From positions 1 through 64,000 of the forward strand of contig JAFGAR010000088.1 of the NCBI GenBank assembly GCA_016933575.1: a DNA stretch of 64,000 bases, given 5' to 3'. Below the pieces are notes generated by a model, which worked only from the letters and a program-made list of their open reading frames with translations, did not search any database and had not been told where the DNA came from. Position 1 is the first letter of the stretch. Each line of letters opens with the position of its first letter. Shown here piece after piece: positions 7,839 through 16,859 of the stretch. The position numbers and the translations under genes are program-made. Source of the stretch: Candidatus Thorarchaeota archaeon (GTDB taxonomy: Archaea; Asgardarchaeota; Thorarchaeia; Thorarchaeales; Thorarchaeaceae).

Positions 7839-10310
7839 TTATTTCTGTTCTTCAGAGGGGGGAAGAATGTATATCGCATCTCCAATCTCAGGGATGTCAA
7901 TTTTTACAAACTTGCTACTCTTTGGTTTGCCAAACTTGACCTGTTCGATGCCATGCATTGCTTGCAAATCCTTCATCCAAGGCTTCAGGGCTTCAGCAAC
8001 ATATGCCTCTGGTAGACCTTGCCTCAAGGAGAGACCCGCTTCCCGTTTGTATTTCCAGAATGCGGAGTTGGTCTGGACAAGTAGATCAGTGTATTTTGTG
8101 AGCGGAGACACCCACTCCTTATGTGTCGAGGGATATGGCTGCCTATGGACACCCGCACTGTCATAGAGTTCCCGATAGATTTGGTCTGTTATGAAGGGAG
8201 TAATAGGTGCAAGAGCACGAACCAATTTCTTCAGAATAGTATGGAGTGTGAACCAGGCAGACTTCTGTTCTTCTGACGAGAATAAACCATCAGTATTGAA
8301 AGCACGTCCCTTGAACATCTCGACAACATGATCGGCAAATAGATTCCATGTGAAACCACGGATTTCAATAGCAGGTTTGTGAAAATCAAGAAGATTGCAC
8401 TCAGGGATAATCCGTTCGATAATTGTATTTAGTTCTGCGAGAATCCACTGGTCAGCCGGTGTTAACTTCTTGAACTCAATATCCTCGGAGATTGGAAACA
8501 TAGAGATGAAACGAGCAATATTCCAGAGCTTAGTCATGAACTTAGACACGCCAGCAAGACGGTCTTCAGAGAATCGAACATCGCTACCAAGCCCTGCCTC
8601 AAGAGCGCCGAACATCCGCATTGCATCAGCACCATATTTCTCCACAAAGGGCATTGGTGGAGGTGAGTTGCCCTTTGATTTACTCATAGCTTCTCCATTT
8701 TCATCCACAACATGTCCAGACACCCATACCTCTTTGAATGCGGGTTTCCCGGTTAGCTGTAGAGTTCTCAAAAGAGAGTAATAGAGCCAAGTTCGAACAA
8801 TGTCTTTTCCCTGAGGGCGAAGGACATTGCCAAAAGCTTTCTTGAATAGCTGTTCATTGCGCATGTAGCCTATAGCCTGAAGACCACTAATTGACGAGTC
8901 CATCCACGTATCAAATGTACGGGTTTCACCTGTGAAACCTTCTTGTGCACCGCACTTTGGACACTTCTTAAAGGGCGGATCTTCTCGCCAAGGTTGGTAG
9001 TATTTAGGTTCACCCTCAAGTTTTGGTACTACTGGTTCGTTGCATGAATTACAATACCATATAGGAATCTCCGTCCCATAATACCTACGTCTACTCACAG
9101 GCCAATCGACGGATACCCGATTTAGCCAATCGATGAGGATCTGCCTATGAAAGTCAGGGAAGAATGTTGTTTCGCGCGCTATCTCAAGCAGTTCGTCTAC
9201 GAATTCCACCTGTTTCACGTAATATTCTTCCATCGCAATGAATTCTATAGGTGTGCCACTTCTCCAACACAGAGGGACTCGCTGCATAGACTGCTCTTGT
9301 TTAAAGAGAAGATTTCTCTTCTTGAGCTCATCCAAAATAGCTTTTCTTGCCTCATTGATTTTCATTCCAGAGTATTGGCCAGCCGCATCGGTCATAGTAC
9401 CACTGGGGGATACTGCGGCAATAGGTTTGAGTGCATGGTCACGGAAGGCCATGACATCTCCTTGGTCACCATAGCTACACACCATTAAAGCACCAGTACC
9501 AAAATCCATCTGAGCGGTAGGACTCGTAATTATTGAGACCTCTATATCGAATATTGGAACCTTTGCAGTCTTGCCATGATAGGCCAAGTATCTTTCATCG
9601 TCAGGGTGTACAAAGACTGCGCCACAGGCACAAAGTAGCTCGGGGCGCGTTGTGGCAATCTCAATCGGATCAAGTCCTTCGACTTGAAAATGGAGGTAGT
9701 TCAGAGTAGTCTGACGCTCAGAATACTCGACTTCTGCATCAGCGATTGTAGTACCACAATCAAAACACCAATTATTGGGTCGTGCGTCAAAGTAGACTAG
9801 ACCCTTATTCCAAATCTCAATGAATGTTGCCTGAGTCACTGCTCGATATCGAGGACTATCAGTTCGATAACTTCCTTCATCCTCATATGTGTTAAAGGCA
9901 ATTCCAAGCCGCTTGAATCCCCCAATGGCTATCTTTTCATCTTCATCAAGACGCTTTTTACAAAGTCGGAGAAATTCATCGCGGGGAGTCTCATGCATAT
10001 GGATACCCAAATCCTTCTCTACACGCACCTCTACTGGAAGACCATTCCGGTCAATTCCTAATATGAAATTCACCTCATAGCCCTGCATGCGTCTGTACCG
10101 GGCAATCGTGTCTATCTGGGTATAATGGGTTACCTGACCAACATGCATTGGACCGGATAGATAAGGGGGAGGAGTATCAATCGTATAGATCTCTTTCCCC
10201 GAGTTCATATTGAACTTGTAGGTATCCTCTTCCAACCAAGTTTTGAGTAACTCGGCCTCCGATTCAGGCTTCCAGCGTTTGGACTTAATCTTAGGTTCTA
10301 ATTTCGACAA
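7839..10310 (-). CDS. valS: Valyl-tRNA synthetase, archaeal type
   Basis: A class Ia synthetase that charges tRNA-Val. The catalytic domain starts with TPPPYLSGPMHVGQ, where the HIGH signature reads HVGQ. The CP1 editing domain (TTRPELLCACGAVFVHPDDERY and MDFGTGALMVCSYGDQ) and DWPVSRRRYYGTEIPIWYC are typical of archaeal ValRS. The KMSKS loop reads AMSKS. Two CxxC pairs (CNSC, CPKC) form a zinc knuckle. I prefer the TTG start at 10310 because AAGGAGA sits 9-10 bases upstream; an ATG at 10337 would add nine residues. IleRS is the main alternative, but the editing-domain motifs fit ValRS better. Confidence 0.82.
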   Translation of the reverse strand: MSKLEPKIKSKRWKPESEAELLKTWLEEDTYKFNMNSGKEIYTIDTPPPYLSGPMHVGQVTHYTQIDTIARYRRMQGYEVNFILGIDRNGLPVEVRVEKDLGIHMHETPRDEFLRLCKKRLDEDEKIAIGGFKRLGIAFNTYEDEGSYRTDSPRYRAVTQATFIEIWNKGLVYFDARPNNWCFDCGTTIADAEVEYSERQTTLNYLHFQVEGLDPIEIATTRPELLCACGAVFVHPDDERYLAYHGKTAKVPIFDIEVSIITSPTAQMDFGTGALMVCSYGDQGDVMAFRDHALKPIAAVSPSGTMTDAAGQYSGMKINEARKAILDELKKRNLLFKQEQSMQRVPLCWRSGTPIEFIAMEEYYVKQVEFVDELLEIARETTFFPDFHRQILIDWLNRVSVDWPVSRRRYYGTEIPIWYCNSCNEPVVPKLEGEPKYYQPWREDPPFKKCPKCGAQEGFTGETRTFDTWMDSSISGLQAIGYMRNEQLFKKAFGNVLRPQGKDIVRTWLYYSLLRTLQLTGKPAFKEVWVSGHVVDENGEAMSKSKGNSPPPMPFVEKYGADAMRMFGALEAGLGSDVRFSEDRLAGVSKFMTKLWNIARFISMFPISEDIEFKKLTPADQWILAELNTIIERIIPECNLLDFHKPAIEIRGFTWNLFADHVVEMFKGRAFNTDGLFSSEEQKSAWFTLHTILKKLVRALAPITPFITDQIYRELYDSAGVHRQPYPSTHKEWVSPLTKYTDLLVQTNSAFWKYKREAGLSLRQGLPEAYVAEALKPWMKDLQAMHGIEQVKFGKPKSSKFVKIDIPEIGDAIYILPPSEEQK

Positions 10311-10584
10311 AAGGATCAGTCTCCTTGATGTCAGCAAGGGTCGGCTCTCGCCGCTTAGCTTCGATAAATGTGTATAGCCTAAAAGGGCTTTGGTCAGTTT
10401 CTTTTATCCATTGAAATATAATAGAACATGCTTCTATAAGGCAAAACACAGAGCGATTTCTATCTTCAATTTAGAAAATATGGATACCAAGTTAAGATTT
10501 CGAAAATTCGGCGAACTGGTCCATTCAAGAAAGCTTCTTTAGTAACGTGAAGGAGAAGTATCCAAGCTTGCAAGGAGACTCTTT

Positions 10585-11280
10585 ATGAGAGCAGTAGTCA
10601 AAATTGGAGGTTCTCTCCTCTATGATGCAGAGGGTAAGGTCATTGTTAGTAGAGTAAGAGACTATGCCTCTGTTATCGAGTCTCTTGTAAAGAGTGGACA
10701 TTCACTTGTTGTCGTTGTGGGAGGAGGTAGACCAGCACGTACCTTCATTGCAGCGGCTAGGGAGCTTGGGGCAAGTGAAGCTCAATGTGACTGGCTTGGA
10801 ATAAAGCTAGCAAGAAATAATGCAGAACTACTATGTGCCGCTCTAGGAGCTATTGCATATCCCAAGATTGTTGATAACCTTGATGAGCTTGAGGTCGCAG
10901 TCAATTTGGGAAAGGTAATACTGATGGGTGGTCTTATTCCTGGACAATCGACTAATGCGGTTGCAGCTATTGCGGCAGAACTAATACAGGCAGAAATTCT
11001 GCTTAATGCAACTAACATCGATGGAGTCTATGACAGAGACCCAAAGGAAAAAGGTGCAGTGAAGCTAGATACCGTCACAATAGAACAGCTGAGACAGATA
11101 CTAAAAAGTGGCGGCACTAGAGCTGGAGAGTATGAGCTCTTCGATCCTGTTGCTATCAGGATTGTTGAACGCTCAAAGATACCTACGACAATTCTCGATG
11201 GAAGTAAACCTGAGAATCTTGCAAGGGCTATTCGTGGAGAGAAAATAGGCACACAGATAATTACTAGTGGTTCAAAATAG
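10585..11280 (+). CDS. pyrH: UMP kinase, archaeal type
   Basis: Phosphorylates UMP to UDP in pyrimidine nucleotide synthesis. The 231-residue amino acid kinase fold matches archaeal PyrH: N-terminal VVKIGGSLL phosphate loop, VVVVGGGRPARTFI, the nucleotide-binding LLNATNIDGVYDRDPKEKGAVKLD segment, and the C-terminal FDPVAIRIVERSKIPTTILDG. AAGGAG lies 7 bases before the ATG. The HTH gene directly downstream is probably in the same operon. Isopentenyl phosphate kinase is a related fold, but the YDRDPK motif and length favour UMP kinase. Confidence 0.9.
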   Translation: MRAVVKIGGSLLYDAEGKVIVSRVRDYASVIESLVKSGHSLVVVVGGGRPARTFIAAARELGASEAQCDWLGIKLARNNAELLCAALGAIAYPKIVDNLDELEVAVNLGKVILMGGLIPGQSTNAVAAIAAELIQAEILLNATNIDGVYDRDPKEKGAVKLDTVTIEQLRQILKSGGTRAGEYELFDPVAIRIVERSKIPTTILDGSKPENLARAIRGEKIGTQIITSGSK

Positions 11281-11292
11281 AGGTGGAAGTAG

Positions 11293-11583
11293 TTGAAGAA
11301 ATTGCTTGAGAAAGTATTTGCATCCCGCGCACAGACTCGTGTCGTACAACATTTCTTAGACCGTCCAAAGGATTTCTTTAATCTTAGCAGGGTAGCAAAG
11401 GAAACTGGATTAGCGCATTCTACTATCCATCGTGTAATGCAACCCCTTGTAGATATGGGTATAGTGAAGGAAATTAAGGTGGGTCAGCAGATACGTCTGT
11501 TTATTCTGGAAACTGAAGATCCCAAGTCCAAGATCATTGCGGAGTTCTATGAGACTATTAGACCGCATCTTGAGGGACCATAG
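11293..11583 (+). CDS. Small winged-helix transcriptional regulator
   Basis: A 96-residue winged-helix protein starting at TTG 11293 with AGGTGG seven bases upstream. The helix-turn-helix reads FFNLSRVAKETGLAHSTIHR, followed by MQPLVDMGIVKEIKVGQQIRLFIL as the wing, like ArsR/MarR-type archaeal regulators. It follows pyrH by only 12 bases, so it is probably co-transcribed and might regulate pyrimidine genes or itself. Neither is shown by the sequence. Confidence 0.8.
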   Translation: MKKLLEKVFASRAQTRVVQHFLDRPKDFFNLSRVAKETGLAHSTIHRVMQPLVDMGIVKEIKVGQQIRLFILETEDPKSKIIAEFYETIRPHLEGP

Positions 11584-11641
11584 ATAAGGTCTCAAGAATT
11601 TCCTTAAAACTTCAATTTATATTATTATAATCTAATGTTAG

Positions 11642-11782
11642 TATGAAGAGACGATATTAACGGATATTTTTTCTGGATTTTATGAAGCAGCCGCTGGTTT
11701 TATTGAACTCAGCGTGTTCCTCGGTATAGTGTATTTTATGTGGCATTTCATTTCGAGAGACGAATATCATCATTCACGATGA
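11642..11782 (+). pseudogene. Coding-like small membrane protein without a normal start
   Basis: An open frame of about 46 codons after an in-frame TAG reads as an acidic N-terminus (YEETILTDIFSG), one hydrophobic helix (AAAGFIELSVFLGIVYFMW) and a charged tail (ISRDEYHHSR). It has no ATG, GTG or TTG early in the frame. A TATA-like run (11616-11630) lies just upstream and a hairpin plus T-run lies exactly at its stop, so it has the outline of a real gene. An upstream ATG TTA at 11636 would join it with a one-base shift. It may be frameshifted, may use a rare start, or may be a chance frame. Confidence 0.35.
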
Positions 11783-11806
11783 TAATTCCTCTTTTCCCTT
11801 TTTTAT
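11765..11806 (+). terminator. Hairpin plus T-rich tract
   Basis: TATCATC (11765-11771) pairs with GATGATA (11778-11784), loop ATTCAC, followed by a pyrimidine-rich tract ending in TTTTTT. It coincides with the stop codon of the coding-like frame at 11642-11782. The rest of the 350-base gap before tRNA-Leu shows only AT-rich sequence and the TATA-like CTAAATAG at about 11904-11911. Confidence 0.55.
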
Positions 11807-11936
11807 GGTCTTTTAGTAACATACCAGATTTTGATTTCCTGTATGCAGATTCAGAGATAGAATTGAATATTATTCAGGCACGATGTATTATGTTCCAAAA
11901 GTGCTAAATAGATACTGACTTCATCTGGAAATTCAA

Positions 11937-12056
11937 GCCGAGATAGCCAAGCTGGTCAACGGCGGTGGACTCAAGATCACAAAGCCATTGGCTTGACTCC
12001 GATGAGTTATCCACTCTTGTAGGAGTTCATGGGTTCGAATCCCATTCTCGGCACCA
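11937..12056 (+). tRNA. tRNA-Leu (anticodon CAA) with canonical 37/38 intron
   Basis: Acceptor GCCGAGA/TCTCGGC with discriminator A and encoded CCA, a class II long variable arm (12015-12028), and T-arm ATGGG-TTCGAAT-CCCAT. The anticodon stem GTGGA (11965-11969) pairs with TCCAC (12010-12014). Loop bases 32-37 are CTCAAG, giving anticodon CAA. The 33-nt intron is 11976-12008. Its bulge-helix-bulge is clear: CTCA (11970-11973) pairs with TGAG (12003-12006), leaving 3-nt bulges AGA and TTA cut after their second base. The intron body is an AAGCC/GGCTT hairpin. Confidence 0.93.
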
Positions 12057-12070
12057 CCTAATCATATCAA

Positions 12071-13786
12071 CTATTTCGTAATAGTACTCATCAATTTCTT
12101 CAAGGGGTATGTGTTGATGACATCATTCTTGGTCAACCAGCCCCGTCGCGCTTGAAACACTCCAAACTGCATGTTATCAAGCTCGGTTGTATAGTGAGCA
12201 TCAGTATTGATGGCTATCTTCAGACCATTCTTTGTTGCTTTGCGTAAGTTGCCAGCATTCAGGTCTAATCGTTGGGGATGAGCATTTAACTCCATTACCA
12301 CTTTGTTCTTCCTAGCAGATTCAAACACTGCATCAATATCTATCTCAAATTCAGGTCTCTTAAGTAGCAAGCGACCAGTGGGATGCCCAAGAAGGTGTAC
12401 ATACTTACTCTCAAGTGCGTGACAGACACGATCGGTCATTGTCTTCTTGTCGTCTTTCATTCTACTATGTATCGAAACTGTCACGAAATCCAGTTCTGCA
12501 AGAACTTCATCTTTGATGTCCAGCTCGCCTGCAGAGAGAATATCAACCTCAGCTCCTTTGAGTATCGTCATCTTCCATCGACCAGATGCGTTCAAGTCGT
12601 CAATCTCTTCAATACGCTTCAAGAGCCGAGCTTCGTCCATACCATTCGAAATGGTCAGACTCTGTGTGTGATCTGAAACGCAATAGTAATCGTACCCCTT
12701 TGCTTGGGCAGCATCAAGCATCTCCTCAATTGTATTCTTACCATCAGATTGATCGGTATGACTATGAAGGTCTCCACGAATGTCCTTCAATTCAATGAGA
12801 GATGGTAAGTTTCCGCTTTGTGCGGCCTCAATCTCACCTGTGTCCTCTCGCAGTTCAGGAGGGATGAGTTTCAACCCTAGCGTGCTGTAGATGTCCGCTT
12901 CAGCTCCACCTGCGACCTTCTTTTCACCTTTGAATAGGCCATACTCATTTAGGAGAAGCCCTTTCTTCTGAGCAATACTTCTCAGGTGAACATTATGGTC
13001 TATATTGCCTGTGAAGTATTGAAGCCCAGCCCCAAAGCTATCCTCAGGTAGTATTCTTAGATCTACTTGGATGCCGCTAGTGAGTCTCACTGAAGATTTT
13101 GTTTGACCATGAGCTGTCACAGAGGAAACATCCCTATGTGAAACAAATGAGTCCATCACTGCCTTGGGATCAGATGCGGACACAAGAATATCGATATCAC
13201 CTATGGTTTCTCTACGTCTACGAACAGAACCTGCGATTATGATCTGGGTAATGCCTGATATTTGATTCAGGCTTTTCTTGATATCTTCTGCAACCGACAA
13301 TGCATTAGCCAGTAGAGTTCTACCAAGACCACTGCGAGCCACACGGATACCTTCTTTGATTTGTGCCTCAGTCTTTGCCCCAAGACCCGGAAGTCCTGCC
13401 AATCGCCCCTCATTGGCTGCAGCTTCAAGCGATTCAAGGTCAATCACCCCAAGTTTATCGTAAACTAATTTGATGGTCTTTGGGCCTACTCCTGGAATTG
13501 CATCAAGTTCCATGATTTTGATTGGAACACGTGTTCTAAGCTCCTCAAGACCTGTAACCTGTCCGTCATTGAGATAGTCCGTAATGACCTCAGCAATACC
13601 CTTGCCAATGCCTGCAATGGTTGTAAGCTCACCACGCTCAGCAATTGAAGCAACATCTTCACCCAAGGATGAGATCGACCTCACTGCGCGCTGATAGGCA
13701 CGTATCTTGAAGGGTTCCTTTCCCTCGAACTCTAAATAGAGACTTATCTCTTTCAATACTTTTGCCACTTCAGCATTCTTGGTCAT
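12071..13786 (-). CDS. polX: Family X DNA polymerase with PHP domain
   Basis: A repair polymerase with an additional metal-dependent PHP phosphoesterase or exonuclease domain, 571 residues as usual for bacterial and archaeal PolX. The N-terminal 8-kDa region is followed by helix-hairpin-helix motifs (IAGIGKGIAEVI near 57-68 and IPGVGPKTIKLV near 97-108). The polymerase core has GSVRRRRETIGDIDILV at about 186-202 with the metal-binding Asp pair, and the third Asp in IQVDLRILPED near 239-249. PHP motifs start at DLHSHTDQSDG (339-349) and continue with VSDHTQSL and GHPTGRLL. It likely acts in base-excision or gap repair. Confidence 0.92.
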   Translation of the reverse strand: MTKNAEVAKVLKEISLYLEFEGKEPFKIRAYQRAVRSISSLGEDVASIAERGELTTIAGIGKGIAEVITDYLNDGQVTGLEELRTRVPIKIMELDAIPGVGPKTIKLVYDKLGVIDLESLEAAANEGRLAGLPGLGAKTEAQIKEGIRVARSGLGRTLLANALSVAEDIKKSLNQISGITQIIIAGSVRRRRETIGDIDILVSASDPKAVMDSFVSHRDVSSVTAHGQTKSSVRLTSGIQVDLRILPEDSFGAGLQYFTGNIDHNVHLRSIAQKKGLLLNEYGLFKGEKKVAGGAEADIYSTLGLKLIPPELREDTGEIEAAQSGNLPSLIELKDIRGDLHSHTDQSDGKNTIEEMLDAAQAKGYDYYCVSDHTQSLTISNGMDEARLLKRIEEIDDLNASGRWKMTILKGAEVDILSAGELDIKDEVLAELDFVTVSIHSRMKDDKKTMTDRVCHALESKYVHLLGHPTGRLLLKRPEFEIDIDAVFESARKNKVVMELNAHPQRLDLNAGNLRKATKNGLKIAINTDAHYTTELDNMQFGVFQARRGWLTKNDVINTYPLKKLMSTITK

Positions 13787-13803
13787 TCACTAGCCTCCTA
13801 CCT

Positions 13804-14811
13804 TCATTCATAGGGATTGATAGAGCGAATAGCATCTCTCACTGCAATCATGTTTTCTAGAGGAGTATCAACAGTAACAACACAGCCAGGGGCAACGATG
13901 AGATGTTCATACCCAGCAGCTTGGACTGCCTTTAGGATCTGTTCCTCAGCCTCATCAGAGGTACCAGACCGAAAGATACCATTATGATCAATACCGCCGA
14001 GCACTGTTTTCCGAGACCTTCTCTTACCCTCTTCAAGTGAGAGAGCTGAGCTCTGGTCCTCCCAGTTGATGGCATCCACACCTGGAGTTCGTGCAATCCT
14101 ATCAAATCGGATTTCTTCATTATCTTCACGTGCATGAAGATGCATTATAATGAACTTCGCCTTTCCTCTTAGCTTGGAGATAAGTTTCTGATGGTAAGGA
14201 TAGATGAATTCCTCATAGTGCTCATCGGAAATCGATGAATGGGTCGAATGTTGTGTGGCAAGAAATAGACCGTCAGCTCCAGCCTCAAGGGTAGCACGTG
14301 CGAAATCTACCATTACCTCAGTAATCATATCAAGAGCGCCTTTGAGGATCTCCGAGTGCTCATCAGCATATTTGACGAAATTCCGATCGCATAGCCGGTC
14401 TGCAACCATTGCGGCATCAAATATTGTAGCCATGGTAGGAACTCTACCATGGGTGTATTTCTGAATCAGTTCCACCGCATGGACTTGGTTTCCAAACTCA
14501 CCGGTATTCACATCTACAGGTTCAAGTGTTTCCCAGTCTGTGAGGTTCTTGATTGGGTAGGAAGTCAGTGTGGTTGAACCGGAGATAGCTCCATCATATT
14601 CTGCAGTACATCCAAAATCAATACAAGGATAGTGCCCAAAGAAGGATATCTTGAGAAGATCATGATCAATCTTCTTATGGAAGTCAATCTCAGCAGAGGC
14701 TAGGCCCTGAGGTGTTCTGTCTAGATTGGGATGGTGCTTCCAGAGTGAGAAGGGGATATGGTCCCCAAGATTTCCAAGAAGTGTTTCTTTTAGTAGGTCA
14801 TACTTAGACAT
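13804..14811 (-). CDS. Uroporphyrinogen decarboxylase family (URO-D) protein
   Basis: A 335-residue TIM-barrel protein of the URO-D superfamily, seen in ADGLFLATQHSTHSSISDEHYEEF, the FIIMHLHARED strand, GVDAINWEDQSS, TVLGGIDHNG and the C-terminal VAPGCVVTVDTPLENM. True HemE enzymes have an N-terminal RQAGRY motif, which is absent. This fits better with the MtaA/CmuA-like methyltransferase branch or the many uncharacterised archaeal members. The Cys in APGC could bind zinc, as in corrinoid methyltransferases. The substrate is unknown. It lies just upstream of polX on the same strand, with 17 bases between them. Confidence 0.75.
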   Translation of the reverse strand: MSKYDLLKETLLGNLGDHIPFSLWKHHPNLDRTPQGLASAEIDFHKKIDHDLLKISFFGHYPCIDFGCTAEYDGAISGSTTLTSYPIKNLTDWETLEPVDVNTGEFGNQVHAVELIQKYTHGRVPTMATIFDAAMVADRLCDRNFVKYADEHSEILKGALDMITEVMVDFARATLEAGADGLFLATQHSTHSSISDEHYEEFIYPYHQKLISKLRGKAKFIIMHLHAREDNEEIRFDRIARTPGVDAINWEDQSSALSLEEGKRRSRKTVLGGIDHNGIFRSGTSDEAEEQILKAVQAAGYEHLIVAPGCVVTVDTPLENMIAVRDAIRSINPYE

Positions 14812-14926
14812 AGCACTTCTCTATAGTTCATTGATGATAATGAGCCTTTCGAAGAGTGACATGCCATCAGACATAAGTAGATGTCAATTCCGTGATAGGA
14901 TATACTTCCAGTGAGATGATTATTGA

Positions 14927-16111
14927 TTGGCCGAACTCACAGCCCTATACAGTCTTGAGAGCCTTTTGGCTCTTGATGGAATTGATGAACTAGAACGAAT
15001 GAAGGCTGAAGTCAATCCATTCTGGAATAGACCGCGTTTTGATATTGCTTGGAGTCTACCGGTGATGTCAGGCCTCACTGAAGAGAGGAAAATCTCTGTA
15101 CAGCAAATGAGAGAGGCAAGCAGAGATGAATTGCTCTTGTTTCATGACCCATCCTATATCGAAACACTGGAACTATTTGGCAATACAGGATCCGCATTCT
15201 CGTCCCGATTTGGATTGGACACTCCCGAGTGTCCGGTTTTTCAGGATGTTCATAAATATGCAAGCCTTCCTGTTGGCGGGGTCATTGATGCTACAATTGG
15301 GGTTGCAGAAGGGAAATTCAAGAGTGCAATCTCCTTTGCAGGAGGATTTCATCATGCTATGGAGAGTCAGGCTGCGGGATTTTGTTATCTGAATGATACT
15401 GTGATTGCTATTAAGAAGTACAAGCAACTCAATCCGGGCAAGAAAGTGCTGTACTTGGATACTGACGTGCATCATGGAGATGGCACACAAGCGGCGTTCT
15501 ACGGAAACCCTGATGTACTTACAATATCCCTTCACGAATTTAGTATGGGATTCTTCCCAAGAACAGGAGGAGTAGAAGAGATTGGTAATGGAGAGGGAAA
15601 GGGATATTCCGTCAATTTACCATTGCCACCATTGACTGATGATGTTGAGTATTGGAGAGTTTTCGAAGATGTAGTCATCCCAATCTGGCAAGCTTACAAA
15701 CCAGACCTTGTGTTCTGGGACGTTGGTGCTGATGCTCATATTGGTGACCCCTTGGCAGATCTAATGCTCACATATGATACCTATCATCGATTGTCTATGA
15801 CTGTACGACAACTTGTCCACCTTGGAAGAAGACAATTAGTTGTTGTTGGTGGGGGTGGATATGAGCCTGTGACAGCAGCAAAGATTTGGACAATAGTATT
15901 AGCAGATCTTGCAGATGTTGCATTACCGCCAGCATTACCAATTGAGTGGGTACAGCTCGTTCAGAAATATGGTTGTACAATGAGAAGGAGTGGATGGACT
16001 GATAGACCAAGAAGGATGGAAGATGAACATTACCCAAAAATCAGTAGAGCTGTTGATGATGCCATCAAGAAAGTAAAGGAGCTCATATTCCCCACATTTG
16101 GTCTCGAATGA
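14927..16111 (+). CDS. Histone deacetylase / AcuC-like zinc deacetylase
   Basis: Class I/II HDAC-fold deacetylase that removes acetyl groups from lysines or small amines. The active site is intact: His-His dyad in GGFHHAMES, zinc ligands in DTDVHHGDGTQ and GADAHIGDPL, and the catalytic Tyr in GGGGYEP. At 394 residues it matches AcuC and archaeal HDAC-like enzymes. The TTG start at 14927 follows GTGAG. Candidate substrates include the acetyl-CoA synthetase encoded about 16 kb away or DNA-binding proteins. Neither is demonstrated here, and acetylpolyamine amidohydrolase activity is possible. Confidence 0.88.
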   Translation: MAELTALYSLESLLALDGIDELERMKAEVNPFWNRPRFDIAWSLPVMSGLTEERKISVQQMREASRDELLLFHDPSYIETLELFGNTGSAFSSRFGLDTPECPVFQDVHKYASLPVGGVIDATIGVAEGKFKSAISFAGGFHHAMESQAAGFCYLNDTVIAIKKYKQLNPGKKVLYLDTDVHHGDGTQAAFYGNPDVLTISLHEFSMGFFPRTGGVEEIGNGEGKGYSVNLPLPPLTDDVEYWRVFEDVVIPIWQAYKPDLVFWDVGADAHIGDPLADLMLTYDTYHRLSMTVRQLVHLGRRQLVVVGGGGYEPVTAAKIWTIVLADLADVALPPALPIEWVQLVQKYGCTMRRSGWTDRPRRMEDEHYPKISRAVDDAIKKVKELIFPTFGLE

Positions 16112-16121
16112 GGTTTGATAT

Positions 16122-16751
16122 CTATTTCTTAATACCCAACACGCAACGGTGATCGGTATTGCCTACAAATATCTCTAGAATATTGAAACCATTGAATAGG
16201 CTGAAAATTTCATCTTCTGTGAAAAAATGATGTGGGATGCCACTCTCAGGTCCACTCCGAGGAATGAATGTGCCAGGTTCAACTTCTTGAAGTTCCCAAT
16301 CATCCTTTGAATTATTAGGTTTGGGACCAAGGATTGGGACAGAGAAAAACACATACCCACCTGTTCTCGTGACACGTTCCATTTCCCGGATTGTAAAGAT
16401 GATGTCCTTGAGCATATTGTGATGAATCACTTGAATTGAGATAACTGCATCAAAGAATGTGGAGGGGTATAGAAAACGGTCTTGCATCAGATGATTCGAA
16501 ACTGTAGCAGTGAGATTTTCTTCTTCTAGCCATTTGTTAGTCAGATCAACTGCATTTGAGGAAGAATCAAACCCATACATCTCAAAACCACATTTGGATA
16601 AGAATACTATATGCCGACCGGTCCCACAGCCAAGATCAAGAATGCGCTTGACACCGTTCTTTCTGAACATATCTGAGATTCGGACTACTTCTGGGTGAGG
16701 ATCTACAAAGAAATAACCATGTTCTCTGAAGATTGTATCCCATTCAGGCAT
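16122..16751 (-). CDS. Class I SAM-dependent methyltransferase
   Basis: A methyltransferase of about 209 residues with motif I in ILDLGCGTGRHIVFL, motif II acidic residue in MYGFDSSSNAVDL, and FFDAVISIQVIHHN as motif IV. The tail includes a GYVFFSVPILG post-motif strand and a HHFFTEDEIFSLF segment typical of Methyltransf_25-type proteins. I start it at the ATG at 16751 (MPEWDTIFREHG), where the family normally begins; an upstream TTG at 16775 would add eight residues. The substrate is unknown. It converges on the deacetylase gene with a 10-base gap. Confidence 0.82.
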   Translation of the reverse strand: MPEWDTIFREHGYFFVDPHPEVVRISDMFRKNGVKRILDLGCGTGRHIVFLSKCGFEMYGFDSSSNAVDLTNKWLEEENLTATVSNHLMQDRFLYPSTFFDAVISIQVIHHNMLKDIIFTIREMERVTRTGGYVFFSVPILGPKPNNSKDDWELQEVEPGTFIPRSGPESGIPHHFFTEDEIFSLFNGFNILEIFVGNTDHRCVLGIKK

Positions 16752-16859
16752 GATAGCAACCGTATCTATTATCAATTTGAATTCTACTAATTCATCGAGA
16801 GAAATAAAAGAGGGGGATACTTACGTTACGCTTCATAAACACGAGGAGTAGTAGCCTCA

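Noticed and set aside
15173..15535. 120-codon antisense frame inside the HDAC-like gene
   Set aside because: It is the shadow of a strongly conserved enzyme gene and shows no domain pattern.
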